64,000 bases of DNA from Enterocloster bolteae (GTDB lineage Bacteria > Bacillota > Clostridia > Lachnospirales > Lachnospiraceae), in contig NZ_CP022464.2 in NCBI RefSeq assembly GCF_002234575.2, positions 4,402,001 through 4,466,000 of the forward strand, in the 5' to 3' direction. The translations under genes were made by a program, and so were the position numbers. This document shows positions 24,709-32,965 of the stretch, piece after piece. Each line of letters opens with the position of its first letter. The first letter of the stretch is position 1. The notes under the pieces were generated by a model. It did not search any database, had not been told where the DNA came from, and worked only from the letters and a program-made list of their open reading frames with translations.

Positions 24709-25638
24709 TTATAGCAGATTTGTCTGATTATGCAATTCTTTTTTCAGGCTGATTCCCTGCCGTTTCATAACCTCTGCCAGTCTCTCCCTCTGCTCCGGCT
24801 CCATGGGTGTCAGCGGAAGGCGCAGGTCATCCCCGCAGACCCCCATCAGGCCAAGGGCCGTCTTCACTGGTATGGGGTTTACATCCCAGAACAGGGCTTC
24901 CATGATTTCCAGAAGCTGAAGCTGCATCCGTCTGCTCTCCTTCACATCCCCATCCAGGTACAGACGGCACATCTTATGTGTCTCTTTCGGCATGATATTG
25001 GCCAGCACCGACACCACACCCTTGCCGCCCAGAGACATGATGGGTACGGTCTGGTCATCATTGCCTGAATAGATGTCAAATCCCTGCCCGCACAGGGCTG
25101 CTGTCCTGGCAATCAGGGACAGGTTGCCGCTGGCCTCCTTTGTCCCCCGTATATTGGGATGCTCCGACAAAATCCTGTAGGTTTCCGGCTGTATGGTTAC
25201 CCCGGTACGGCTGGGCACATTGTATAAAAGGATGGGTATGCTCACATGGTCCGCCACCTGGGTAAAATGGCGCACCAGCCCCTCCTGGGATGCCTTGTTG
25301 TAATAGGGAGTCACCTGCAGCAGGGCATCCGCCCCCAGTTCCTGGGCCTTTCTGGACAGCTCCACCGCATGCTCCGTACAGTTGCTCCCCGTACCCGCAA
25401 TCACCGGTATCCTGCCGTCCACCTGTCTTACGGCGTAGCGGATAACAGCCATTTTTTCCTTGTCGTCCAGGGTGGCCGACTCCCCTGTGGTGCCGTTCAC
25501 CACCACAGCGTCCGTGCCTTCCCTTATCATCCATTCCAGAAGCCTTCCAAAGGCATCAAAATCAAGATTTCCATATCCGTTCATGGGCGTCACCACTGCC
25601 GCAGCGCTGCCCTCAAAAATACTGTGACTCATAAACAT
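24709..25638 (-). CDS. dapA: 4-hydroxy-tetrahydrodipicolinate synthase
   Basis: 309 residues, a TIM-barrel Schiff-base aldolase. It has GTTGES (substrate loop), YYNKASQEG with the catalytic Tyr, and GTKEASGN with the active-site Lys. It condenses pyruvate with aspartate semialdehyde. The GGGGGAC site precedes the ATG. It is divergent from dpaAB, whose dipicolinate synthase uses the DapA product, so this copy may serve spore dipicolinate as well as lysine. Related N-acetylneuraminate lyase-type enzymes are less likely given the GTTGES loop. Confidence 0.88.
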   Translation of the reverse strand: MFMSHSIFEGSAAAVVTPMNGYGNLDFDAFGRLLEWMIREGTDAVVVNGTTGESATLDDKEKMAVIRYAVRQVDGRIPVIAGTGSNCTEHAVELSRKAQELGADALLQVTPYYNKASQEGLVRHFTQVADHVSIPILLYNVPSRTGVTIQPETYRILSEHPNIRGTKEASGNLSLIARTAALCGQGFDIYSGNDDQTVPIMSLGGKGVVSVLANIMPKETHKMCRLYLDGDVKESRRMQLQLLEIMEALFWDVNPIPVKTALGLMGVCGDDLRLPLTPMEPEQRERLAEVMKRQGISLKKELHNQTNLL

Positions 25639-25756
25639 CAGTCCCCCGATTCAATCATTATACTATGAAAATATGACAAACCCGTCTTTATGGTACCAAT
25701 TATTTCCTTCTGTCATATAGTGACAATATGAATCCAATCTCATAAGGAGAGTATCC

Positions 25757-26605
25757 ATGCATCAATTCCTCATACTGGGCGGAGACTCCAGGCAGGTTTG
25801 CCTGAACTGGCTTCTCAGTCAGTCCGGTTCCAGTACCTGCTTTTACTATGACAGACCCTCTTCCCCCTTCTCTCTCAGGGAAGCCATGGAAGATTCCCAT
25901 ATCATCCTCTGCCCCGTTCCCTTTACCAAGGACGGTAAAACCATTTTCTCAGAAAACAGCCTGCCCGGCCTGGAAATACAGACCTTCACGGCCTGCCTGA
26001 AAAACACCCATATACTCTTTGGAGGGAATATCCCTTCCGCTGTCAGGGAGCGCTGTGACCTTCTTTCCATTCCCTGCCATGATTTCATGAAGATGGAGGA
26101 CGTGGCATGGAAAAATGCGGTTGCCACCGCAGAAGGTGCGGTTGCAGAGGCCATATCCTTAAGTCCGGTAAATCTTTACAGAAGCCGCTGCCTGGTAACC
26201 GGGTACGGCAGATGCGCCGCCATTCTGGCCGACCGGCTAAAGGGCATGGGAGCCCGCGTAACCGTGGCGGGCCGCAATGCCTCCCGGCTGGTCCCGGCCC
26301 ATTGTCTGGGATACGATACCTGCCTGTTAAAGGAACTGGGCGCCGTCATAGGAGAATCTGACTTTATTTTCAACACCATACCGTCCCTGGTACTGGACGC
26401 TGCCCTGGCAAACCAGGTTCAGGAAAATGCGGCTGTCATCGACATTGCCTCCGCGCCGGGAGGGGTGGATTTCCAAGCCCTTGAACGCCGGAATATACGG
26501 GCCAGATTATGTCCCGGACTTCCCGGCCGCTGCTCACCCCTCTCCTCTGCCCTGATTCTTTATGAGGCCGTCATGGAGTATATCCGGGATTCACAGACTC
26601 AGTAA
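25757..26605 (+). CDS. dpaA: Dipicolinate synthase subunit A
   Basis: 282 residues. The N-terminal domain begins HQFLILGGDSRQVCL; the dehydrogenase domain carries CLVTGYGRCAA, a GxGxxA nucleotide motif, and ends with CPGLPGRCSP. Subunit A of SpoVF oxidises the DapA product to dipicolinic acid in the mother cell for the spore core. This directly marks the host as a spore-former. Upstream AAGGAGAG. A palindrome tgtca-N5-tgaca lies before the gene; I could not identify a convincing sigma-K promoter. Confidence 0.92.
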   Translation: MHQFLILGGDSRQVCLNWLLSQSGSSTCFYYDRPSSPFSLREAMEDSHIILCPVPFTKDGKTIFSENSLPGLEIQTFTACLKNTHILFGGNIPSAVRERCDLLSIPCHDFMKMEDVAWKNAVATAEGAVAEAISLSPVNLYRSRCLVTGYGRCAAILADRLKGMGARVTVAGRNASRLVPAHCLGYDTCLLKELGAVIGESDFIFNTIPSLVLDAALANQVQENAAVIDIASAPGGVDFQALERRNIRARLCPGLPGRCSPLSSALILYEAVMEYIRDSQTQ

Positions 26606-26622
26606 GGAATAAGGAGAATACT

Positions 26623-27207
26623 ATGGAATTAAAAGGAAAACATGTAGGCCTGGCCGTCACCGGGTCTTTTTGCACCTTTGCAAAAATAGAACAGGAAATC
26701 AGGCATCTGAAGGAGACAGGGGCCATCCTACACCCCGTCTTCTCTGGAAGCGTCCAGTCCACGGACTCCCGTTTCGGGGATACCGGCCAGTTTATGGACC
26801 GGATCACATCCATCACGGAAATGAAGCCAATACTGAAAATCGAGGAGGCCGAACCCATTGGTCCAAAGGGGTACCTGGATGTCCTCCTCATCGCTCCCTG
26901 CACCGGCAACACCCTGGCCAAACTGGCCAACGGAATCACGGACACTCCGGTCCTTATGGCTGCAAAAGCACATCTGCGAAACGGCAGGCCGCTGGTGATA
27001 TCCGTATCCACCAACGATGCCCTTGGCATCAACCTTAAGAACATCGGCCTGCTGTTCAACATGAAGAACATTTACTTTGTTCCCTTTGGCCAGGATGATC
27101 CGGTGAAAAAGCCCACCTCCATGATTGCCCATACCGGACTCATAGAGGATACCCTTAAGGAGGCCCTGGAGGGCAGGCAGATACAGCCGGTTATACAGGG
27201 GCTGTAG
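26623..27207 (+). CDS. dpaB: Dipicolinate synthase subunit B
   Basis: 194 residues, a flavoprotein-like fold. It begins KGKHVGLAVTGSFCTF, with IAPCTGNTLAKLANGITD and NIYFVPFGQDDP, all typical of SpoVFB. It partners DpaA to make dipicolinic acid. It lies 17 bp after dpaA in an operon. Confidence 0.93.
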   Translation: MELKGKHVGLAVTGSFCTFAKIEQEIRHLKETGAILHPVFSGSVQSTDSRFGDTGQFMDRITSITEMKPILKIEEAEPIGPKGYLDVLLIAPCTGNTLAKLANGITDTPVLMAAKAHLRNGRPLVISVSTNDALGINLKNIGLLFNMKNIYFVPFGQDDPVKKPTSMIAHTGLIEDTLKEALEGRQIQPVIQGL

Positions 27208-27509
27208 GACTCTTCCGTCAAAATCTCTCCGCTGCAAAAATCACTGGGGCCGGAAGCATGCTGCCACAGCATGATCCCGGCCCCTCAGCAGACATCCGCG
27301 CCAGTATTTCGCTCAATATTATATATTCCCTTAACGAAAGAACATGACATACTGTTGTCATATTCAATGTTCTATCCTTATAGAAAAAGGCCCTGAAGGA
27401 CCAATCTGGCGAATCACTAAATTCAGGGAGCCGGCACATGATGAGCCATAGAAACCGCCCATCAGGCCAGGCCCTATGATACAGGCATACGATACGGAGG
27501 AATAAGGAA
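27208..27509 (+). other. Intergenic region after dpaB
   Basis: No gene. It contains a two-part hairpin at 27246-27284 (ggggccgg / ccggcccc with an inner catgctg / cagcatg stem), probably the dpaAB terminator although no T-run follows; a 6-bp-arm repeat at 27344-27361 (atgaca / tgtcat); and a ccctgaa / ttcaggg repeat at 27391-27428 upstream of the acetyltransferase gene, possibly regulatory. Confidence 0.5.
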
Positions 27510-28253
27510 ATGGAGCTTATCAAAATAACACACGGCAACCTTGAACAGGAACATATCTGTTGTGCCATATCAAACAACAAAGACATTCAGGTCATGACAA
27601 AAAAAGCCTGGCTCAAAGAAAGACTTGACGAGGGACTTATATTCTTAAAATGCAATGTGAGGGGAAAGTGCTTTATTGAGTATATTCCCGCTGAATACGC
27701 CTGGGCGCCGATAGAAGCGGACGGGTATATGTATATCAACTGCCTGTGGGTATCCGGACAGTTTAAGGGACTTGGCTACTCAACGCTTTTGCTGGACGAA
27801 TGTATCCGGGACAGTAAGGAAAAAGGTAAAAAAGGACTTGTTATCTTATCCTCAAAGAAAAAAATGGGATATCTTTCCGACCCTGAATATCTGAAATATA
27901 AAGGGTTTGAAACCGCAGACGCGGCAGGCCCCTATTTTGAACTGATGTATCTGGCCTTTGACAGAAATGCTGACAAACCATGTTTCAGACATACGGCTAA
28001 AAACCGTGAGGACATGCCAAAGGGCCTGGTCCTGTACTACACCAGCCAATGTCCCTTTACGGCAAAATATGTGCCGCTTCTGGAAAAAACAGCCAAAGAA
28101 AGAAATGTGGAGCTTCAAACCGTGCATATACAGACAAGAGAGGACGCCCAAAACGCCCCGGCTCCCTTTACAACATTCTCACTGTTTCGCGATGGAGAAC
28201 TCTTAACCCATGAGATACTGTCGGAAAAGAAATTTGATAAACTAATATCTTAG
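27510..28253 (+). CDS. GNAT acetyltransferase with YoaP-like thioredoxin-fold tail
   Basis: 247 residues. Residues 1-~150 form a GNAT domain with the acetyl-CoA loop GQFKGLGYSTLLL. Residues ~170-247 resemble the YoaP C-terminal domain: LVLYYTSQCPFTAKYVPLLEK, a thioredoxin-like start with a single Cys, then PAPFTTFSLFRDGELLT. B. subtilis YoaP has the same layout; its function is unknown. It ends 11 bp from the convergent retron reverse transcriptase gene but on the opposite strand, so it is unlikely to be a retron effector. Confidence 0.82.
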   Translation: MELIKITHGNLEQEHICCAISNNKDIQVMTKKAWLKERLDEGLIFLKCNVRGKCFIEYIPAEYAWAPIEADGYMYINCLWVSGQFKGLGYSTLLLDECIRDSKEKGKKGLVILSSKKKMGYLSDPEYLKYKGFETADAAGPYFELMYLAFDRNADKPCFRHTAKNREDMPKGLVLYYTSQCPFTAKYVPLLEKTAKERNVELQTVHIQTREDAQNAPAPFTTFSLFRDGELLTHEILSEKKFDKLIS

Positions 28254-28264
28254 GCTGACAGCGG

Positions 28265-29272
28265 TTAAAGACACATATCCTGCCCCAGCATCTCCCTAAG
28301 TTTCACCTGGGCCTCCCGAAACCAGGCATCCCCATCCCCTGAGGCCAGCAGCACATAGGCCGTCTTGCCCAGCAGAGACTCCAGATACCGTCTGGTTCCC
28401 CCATCCCCATCATTCAGGTATGCCTGCCTTCCGGTACGCGTCAGATGCTCCTTTGCCCCATATTTCATGCAGTAATAAATCTCCTGCCGCAGACGTCTTC
28501 TGTAGGGGGCGGGAACCCGGACCCGTTCATTCACCACCAGGCCGGTCACCACCTGCCTGGTTCCCCTGGTCAGAATCCGGGTTTTCCTCAGATTAGGCTC
28601 AAATCCCATGGACCTGAGAAAACCGTATACCTTTCCCTTCACCTCAGAACCATCAAAAACACCTGAAAATGTCATGTCATCGCAATACCTGCTGTATACA
28701 ATTTCCCGTTCCCCGCACCAGGCTTCCATATACTCATCGAAGGGCTTCATCACCAGATTGGAAATGGCCGGAGACGTAGGCGCTCCCTGGGGCAGACGGT
28801 CATGGCAGCAGCAAAGGGAGGCCAGCATGACACCCACTGCCGGTGGAAAATAGGCTGTCGGAAATGCGTGATGCAGCACCATGGGAAAGGTGATGCTCCC
28901 AAAAAAATCCTCAATATCCATCTTCATGACAATCTTCCTGCCCTGATGCTTCCCTGCGTTGGCAGCCACCGAAGCCCCCTTCCTGTAAGCCGCCGCGCTG
29001 TCGGACACTGTAAATCCGTCCAGCACATGATGAAGCAGATTCCTCTGCACATTTTTCAGAAGGGGATCCGGCACCAGCAGGGTCCTGAAGCCGCCGCTTC
29101 TCTTGGGAATGTTCACCCTTTGGTAATGTTTTTCCGCGTGATTACTGAGGGCATAGAGACAGCCCATTATTTTTTCAGGAGGCCAGTCCCCGGCCCCTAT
29201 CAGCCGGAAGGAAATCATCATCTCCCTGCACTGCTCAGCGCTGCAATATTTCCACAAATCCGTCCGGGCCAT
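28265..29272 (-). CDS. Retron-type reverse transcriptase
   Basis: 335 residues, a stand-alone RT. Motifs in order: NAGKH (105-109), the retron NAxxH signature; KMDIEDFF (117-124) with the first catalytic Asp; PQGAPTSPAISN (161-172); YCDD (196-199); and VTG (242-244), the second retron hallmark. No maturase, endonuclease or effector domain is fused, so it is not a group II intron protein. AGGAGG lies 8 bases upstream of the ATG. It is preceded on the same strand by a promoter and a structured RNA with complementary ends. Expected action: reverse-transcribe the msd part of that RNA into RNA-linked single-stranded DNA. No effector gene is seen on either side. Confidence 0.92.
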   Translation of the reverse strand: MARTDLWKYCSAEQCREMMISFRLIGAGDWPPEKIMGCLYALSNHAEKHYQRVNIPKRSGGFRTLLVPDPLLKNVQRNLLHHVLDGFTVSDSAAAYRKGASVAANAGKHQGRKIVMKMDIEDFFGSITFPMVLHHAFPTAYFPPAVGVMLASLCCCHDRLPQGAPTSPAISNLVMKPFDEYMEAWCGEREIVYSRYCDDMTFSGVFDGSEVKGKVYGFLRSMGFEPNLRKTRILTRGTRQVVTGLVVNERVRVPAPYRRRLRQEIYYCMKYGAKEHLTRTGRQAYLNDGDGGTRRYLESLLGKTAYVLLASGDGDAWFREAQVKLREMLGQDMCL

Positions 29273-29301
29273 ATCTCTTACCTCCTGGAACCCATGCCGA
29301 T

Positions 29302-29361
29302 TCTCCGGATCATTTCCCGGGTCATTTTCCGGGTCATTTTCCAGATCATTTCACAGATCAA
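29302..29361. repeat. 12-bp tandem repeats between the retron RNA and RT start
   Basis: About 4.7 units of 12 bp (29302-29313, 29314-29325, 29326-29337, 29338-29349, then a degenerate one). On the minus strand the unit is ATGAYCYGGRRA. The units keep an open frame (a run of Met-Ile/Thr-Arg/Trp-Lys/Glu) that ends at a TAA inside the spacer just before the RT ATG. Confidence 0.85.
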
Positions 29362-29404
29362 TTTCCAAATTAATTCCTGACAAATCAAACAGTTATTACA
29401 AAAA

Positions 29405-29621
29405 CAAAGACAGGAGAAGCAACACGTATCCGGATACCGTAAGATGCATAGGGGTACCGGGCCGCAAAGCGGCGGGCACATGAAATGTGCGGATGTACCA
29501 CGGCGCAGCTTGCGGACTTATCCCTCTGCTATTCACTCCGGGCAGCGACTCGCTGTCCGTCCAGGCTTACTGCCTATGCAATATTCCTGAAAATGCTGTT
29601 GCTTTTCCTGTCTTTGCTTAT
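29405..29621 (-). ncRNA. Retron msr-msd RNA
   Basis: On the minus strand the transcript should begin near 29621. Its 5' end (29616 down to 29597, a1) pairs with its 3' end (29424 down to 29405, a2) over 20 bases with one mismatch, extendable by three pairs including a G-U. Inside are a second long-range stem (29573-29580 with 29445-29452), two short msr-like hairpins (29563-29575 and 29540-29558), and a longer msd-like hairpin (outer stem 29462-29470 with 29508-29515, tip hairpin 29476-29490). This a1-msr-msd-a2 order directly before an RT gene is the retron layout. The branching G is probably in one of the AGC triplets at the end of a1. Confidence 0.88.
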
Positions 29622-29627
29622 GCCATA

Positions 29628-29656
29628 ATCATAGGCAAAAAACATTGGATTGTCAA
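29628..29656 (-). promoter_or_regulatory. Retron promoter
   Basis: Minus strand: -35 TTGACA (29656-29651), 17-bp spacer, -10 TATGAT (29633-29628). Near-consensus sigma70/SigA promoter placing the start at the a1 end of the retron RNA. Confidence 0.85.
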
Positions 29657-29703
29657 TGTACTTTTATATATGTGCTTTTATATATGTTTCTTTTAAGATG
29701 CAC

Positions 29704-30537
29704 TTATCCCTTAACAGCGCCTTCCATCATACCGGCCTTCTGGAACTTCTCCAGAATCAGGTACAGGATGATGATAGGTATGATAACCAGGGTGGTGCCT
29801 GCCAGTATAACGGGCCACGGGGTGGATAATCCCTCGCTGACCGGCAGCAGTGATATCGTCACCATCAGCGTGTATTTTGCCTGCTTCCTTAAGTAGAGCA
29901 GAGGCCAGAAGAAATCGTTCCATCTGGCAATCAGGGTGATGGCTCCCCAGGACGCCATGGCCGGCTTGATAACCGGAAGAATGATTTTGGTGAAGATGCC
30001 GAAGTCGGAACATCCATCAATCCTGGCCGCCTCCACCAGTTCATCCGGCACATCAGTTATATACTGGTTCATGTAAAAGATACCCACTGCCGTGGCAATC
30101 CTGGGGATTACCAGGGACCACAGGCTGTTAATCAGTCCCACCTTCTTCATGATGATGAACAAAGGCACACTTCCCACCTCCGGCGGCACCAGCATGGTGG
30201 CAATGACAAAGTAAAACAGGAATTTCCTGCCCGGAAACCTGTATTTTGCAAAGGCAAAGCCTGCCAGGGCGCAGAAAAACAGGGAGGTAATGGTTCCCAT
30301 GATGGTGGTGAACACGCTGTTGAAGGCATTCTGTCCAACAGGAATCATTTCAAACAGACGCTTAAAGTTAGCCATGGTGGGATTTGACACCATCAGGGAA
30401 TTAAATCCCGTGATGCTCTCACTGGTGCTCTTTATGGAAATCAGGCACATCCACACAATGGGAAACAGGCAGATAAGGGTGATGAATATCAGTACGCCGT
30501 ATACCAGGACCGTGGACGCATTTTTCTTTCTGTTCAT
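29704..30537 (-). CDS. Sugar ABC transporter permease (MalG-like)
   Basis: 277 residues, six membrane helices, with the cytoplasmic EAA loop EAARIDGCSDFGIFTKIILP that docks on the ATPase. Second permease of a carbohydrate-type ABC importer. No ATPase gene is present in the operon; a shared MsmK-type ATPase elsewhere is likely, as is common in Firmicutes. It lies 14 bp after the first permease. Confidence 0.92.
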   Translation of the reverse strand: MNRKKNASTVLVYGVLIFITLICLFPIVWMCLISIKSTSESITGFNSLMVSNPTMANFKRLFEMIPVGQNAFNSVFTTIMGTITSLFFCALAGFAFAKYRFPGRKFLFYFVIATMLVPPEVGSVPLFIIMKKVGLINSLWSLVIPRIATAVGIFYMNQYITDVPDELVEAARIDGCSDFGIFTKIILPVIKPAMASWGAITLIARWNDFFWPLLYLRKQAKYTLMVTISLLPVSEGLSTPWPVILAGTTLVIIPIIILYLILEKFQKAGMMEGAVKG

Positions 30538-30551
30538 TTTATTCCCTCCTT

Positions 30552-31430
30552 CTATATTTCGCCCTGCTTGTGTCTTACCACAAACTGGATGATGGATATG
30601 ACAATCAGAATAAGAATCAGGATAACGCCGATTGCCGATGCATAACCCATGTTGAATACATTAAAGCCTGACTCATACATGTACTGGAACAGGGATGAGT
30701 TGGAGGTTCCCGGTCCTGGAAGGATATAGGATTCATTGAACAGCTTCCACATATCCACTGTCAGTGTCACGGAACAGAAAAACAGGATATTCTTTAAGGA
30801 CGGCAGGGTGATGAACCAGAACTGCTGCCACCCGTTGGCACCGTCCACCGTGGCTGCCTCATAGTAATCCTTGGATATGTTGAGCAGTCCCGATAAGAGA
30901 ATCATGGTGAACCATGGTGTATATCTCCAGACATTCAGGATAATAACAGGTATCTTTGAAAATGTGGTGCTGGTAAGCCAGGGGATCTTGCTGCCCCCGA
31001 ATATTGTCACCACCTCATTGACCAGACCCACGTTCTCATCAAACAGCATTCGGAAAATAAGACCCATGGCAATGGCTGCACATATATTCGGAAGGAAGGT
31101 AGCCGTCTTGAAAAATGCCCTGGCGGAATTACTTTTTAAGTATCTGCTGTTTAACAGGGACGCGATGAGCAGGGCACAGCAGATAATGAATACCAGTCCG
31201 GTGAGCCAGTAGACCACTGTGTTGCCCAGGGATTCCCAGAACATATCGTCAATCAGCATTTTCCTGTAATTGTCAAATCCGCAGAAATCCGGAGTCCCGA
31301 TTCCCTTCCAGTTTGTCAGGCTGATGTAGAATGTCCATATGGTGGGCACCAGCTGAAATACAAGAAACAGGATAAAAAAGGGCATGATAAACAAATAGGG
31401 AGCCCTGTATTTTTTCAGTGCTTTTAACAT
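30552..31430 (-). CDS. Sugar ABC transporter permease (MalF/UgpA-like)
   Basis: 292 residues, six helices, EAA loop EAATVDGANGWQQFWFITLP. It begins LKALKKYRAPYLFIMPFF, typical of UgpA-type permeases. It pairs with the MalG-like protein downstream and the lipoprotein upstream. A strong hairpin between the lipoprotein gene and this gene should lower permease expression relative to the binding protein. Confidence 0.92.
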   Translation of the reverse strand: MLKALKKYRAPYLFIMPFFILFLVFQLVPTIWTFYISLTNWKGIGTPDFCGFDNYRKMLIDDMFWESLGNTVVYWLTGLVFIICCALLIASLLNSRYLKSNSARAFFKTATFLPNICAAIAMGLIFRMLFDENVGLVNEVVTIFGGSKIPWLTSTTFSKIPVIILNVWRYTPWFTMILLSGLLNISKDYYEAATVDGANGWQQFWFITLPSLKNILFFCSVTLTVDMWKLFNESYILPGPGTSNSSLFQYMYESGFNVFNMGYASAIGVILILILIVISIIQFVVRHKQGEI

Positions 31431-31455
31431 TCGCTGCCTCCTCCTTAAGGTTTAT

Positions 31456-31487
31456 AAAAGGCTCCCTCCTCGGGGCGGGAGCCTTTT
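31456..31487 (-). terminator. Intra-operon attenuating terminator
   Basis: An 11-bp inverted repeat (aaaaggctccc / gggagcctttt) between the binding-protein stop and the first permease. Its minus-strand T-run is only moderate, so partial readthrough is expected. Confidence 0.75.
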
Positions 31488-31492
31488 TTGCA

Positions 31493-32932
31493 TTACTGGC
31501 TGATTTCAGCCTTGCCGATCTTAGCTTTTAAGTTCTTATCCATGTTGGCGATAGCGTCGCTCATGGACTGGTTGCCTGCCACGTACTTCTCCAGCTCAGC
31601 AGAAATGATTTCATCTGCCTCTGCATCCTGAGGTGTTACCACCAGGTTTGCAGCGCCGTTCTCAAGGCACTTGCCCTCCATCTCGCGGAAGGACTGGCCG
31701 CCGTAGAAGTCAGATGGCTCTTTCCAGAATGGATCCTCCAGCATTTCCTTGGATACTGGGTTGGAATAAGGAGCATTCTGCTCTTCCATGGAATTGACCC
31801 ATACTTCCTTTGCCTGGGTGTCAAAGGTGAAATCATACCACATCTGGCGGAACAGCTCTGAATAAGGATTATCGCCCTTCTCGATGATGGCCATGTACTG
31901 GGATACAGGAGCGCCTGCCTTGTCAACGCCTTCAAACGCAGGAGCTGACATGACTCTCCACTGTCCCTTGGTGGCTTCGCAGTTCTTTCTCATGAATTCA
32001 TCCCAGAAAGCACCGATGCAGAAAGTAGCTACCTGCTGTTTGTTGATGGCGTCATAAAGAGCCGGCTCCATGATGGTGGTCTTTAAAAGAAGTCCCTCGG
32101 AATTCATGGTATCCAGGGCGCCTAATGCCTTCTGTGTTCCTTCGTCGCTGCCGATTACAACTTCTCCGTTCTCATCCCAGATTTTAGCGCCAGCTGACGG
32201 CATAAGCCCCCTGCGGCCCCAGTATCTCCAGGTCTTGCTGGTTGGGTCGATGTAGGAAAGATAAACTTCCCCGTTGCTCTTTTCCTTTAACTGGCGTCCT
32301 GCCTCTATGTAGCCTTCCATGGTATTCATCTGCTCTGCGTCCACGCCGTACTTGTCAAAGATGTCCTGGTTGTAAAACAGCACCTGGGGCCTTACGGAAT
32401 CCGGCAGCGCATAGATGCGTCCGCCGATGGTGGCGTCTGTGGTGGCTCCATCTACCATCTTATCCAGAAGAGGAGTCAGATATTCAGTCTCATCCTTTAA
32501 AAGGCCTGCGCCTGCCAAATCCATGATGGTTACAGGGTCCAGCATAGCTGCGTCGGGAAGATCCTCGGTGGCTCCCGACAGTGCTGTCATGGTAATCTTC
32601 TCACGGATGTCCGCGGTTCCCTCTGTCTGGACAAACTCAATCTTCACATCCGGCGCAATATCCTTGTGGTTCTCCAGCCATGTCTCAAACCACTGCTGTC
32701 TGTACTGGGGATTTCCCATGGCGTAAACCACCAGGGTTCCTGCGGGATATACGGTCTTTTCACTGTCCGCTGCCTCTGCGCCCCCGTCTGCCGCCCCGCT
32801 CTGGTCACCCTGGGCATTCTCTGCCTTGGGCGCCGCGGTGGTGCCTGCCTGGTCGGTCTTGCCGCCGCAGGCTGCAAGGGAGCCCACCACCATGGATACC
32901 GCAAGTGCCATTGCTAACTTTCTTTTCATCAT
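31493..32932 (-). CDS. Extracellular sugar-binding lipoprotein of an ABC importer
   Basis: 479 residues. Signal peptide with lipobox SLAACGG (Cys22), then a low-complexity Gly/Ala/Thr/Asp linker (to about residue 60) and a family 1 solute-binding fold. It captures a saccharide or related solute at the membrane surface and delivers it to the two permeases downstream. Ligand unknown. It follows the UroD-like gene by 33 bp. Confidence 0.9.
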   Translation of the reverse strand: MMKRKLAMALAVSMVVGSLAACGGKTDQAGTTAAPKAENAQGDQSGAADGGAEAADSEKTVYPAGTLVVYAMGNPQYRQQWFETWLENHKDIAPDVKIEFVQTEGTADIREKITMTALSGATEDLPDAAMLDPVTIMDLAGAGLLKDETEYLTPLLDKMVDGATTDATIGGRIYALPDSVRPQVLFYNQDIFDKYGVDAEQMNTMEGYIEAGRQLKEKSNGEVYLSYIDPTSKTWRYWGRRGLMPSAGAKIWDENGEVVIGSDEGTQKALGALDTMNSEGLLLKTTIMEPALYDAINKQQVATFCIGAFWDEFMRKNCEATKGQWRVMSAPAFEGVDKAGAPVSQYMAIIEKGDNPYSELFRQMWYDFTFDTQAKEVWVNSMEEQNAPYSNPVSKEMLEDPFWKEPSDFYGGQSFREMEGKCLENGAANLVVTPQDAEADEIISAELEKYVAGNQSMSDAIANMDKNLKAKIGKAEISQ

Positions 32933-32965
32933 TCTCTGTTCCTCCTTTTGATATTCACTGTTACA

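Noticed and set aside
27510..28253. YoaP-like acetyltransferase as the retron effector
   Set aside because: It is on the opposite strand, convergent, with its own upstream region, and the same layout exists in B. subtilis YoaP without a retron.
28265..29272. Group II intron or diversity-generating RT
   Set aside because: No maturase/endonuclease domain, no intron ends, no variable repeat pair; NAxxH and VTG motifs point to a retron.
29278..29481. A 67-codon Cys-rich retron accessory protein
   Set aside because: The frame covers part of the structured RNA and the repeats; only the short repeat-encoded part could be translated, so it is noted as a micro-ORF instead.
29641..29700. Purine riboswitch upstream of the ABC operon or retron
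   Set aside because: The TATATA-rich stretch is just low-complexity DNA; there is no three-way junction with the conserved loops.
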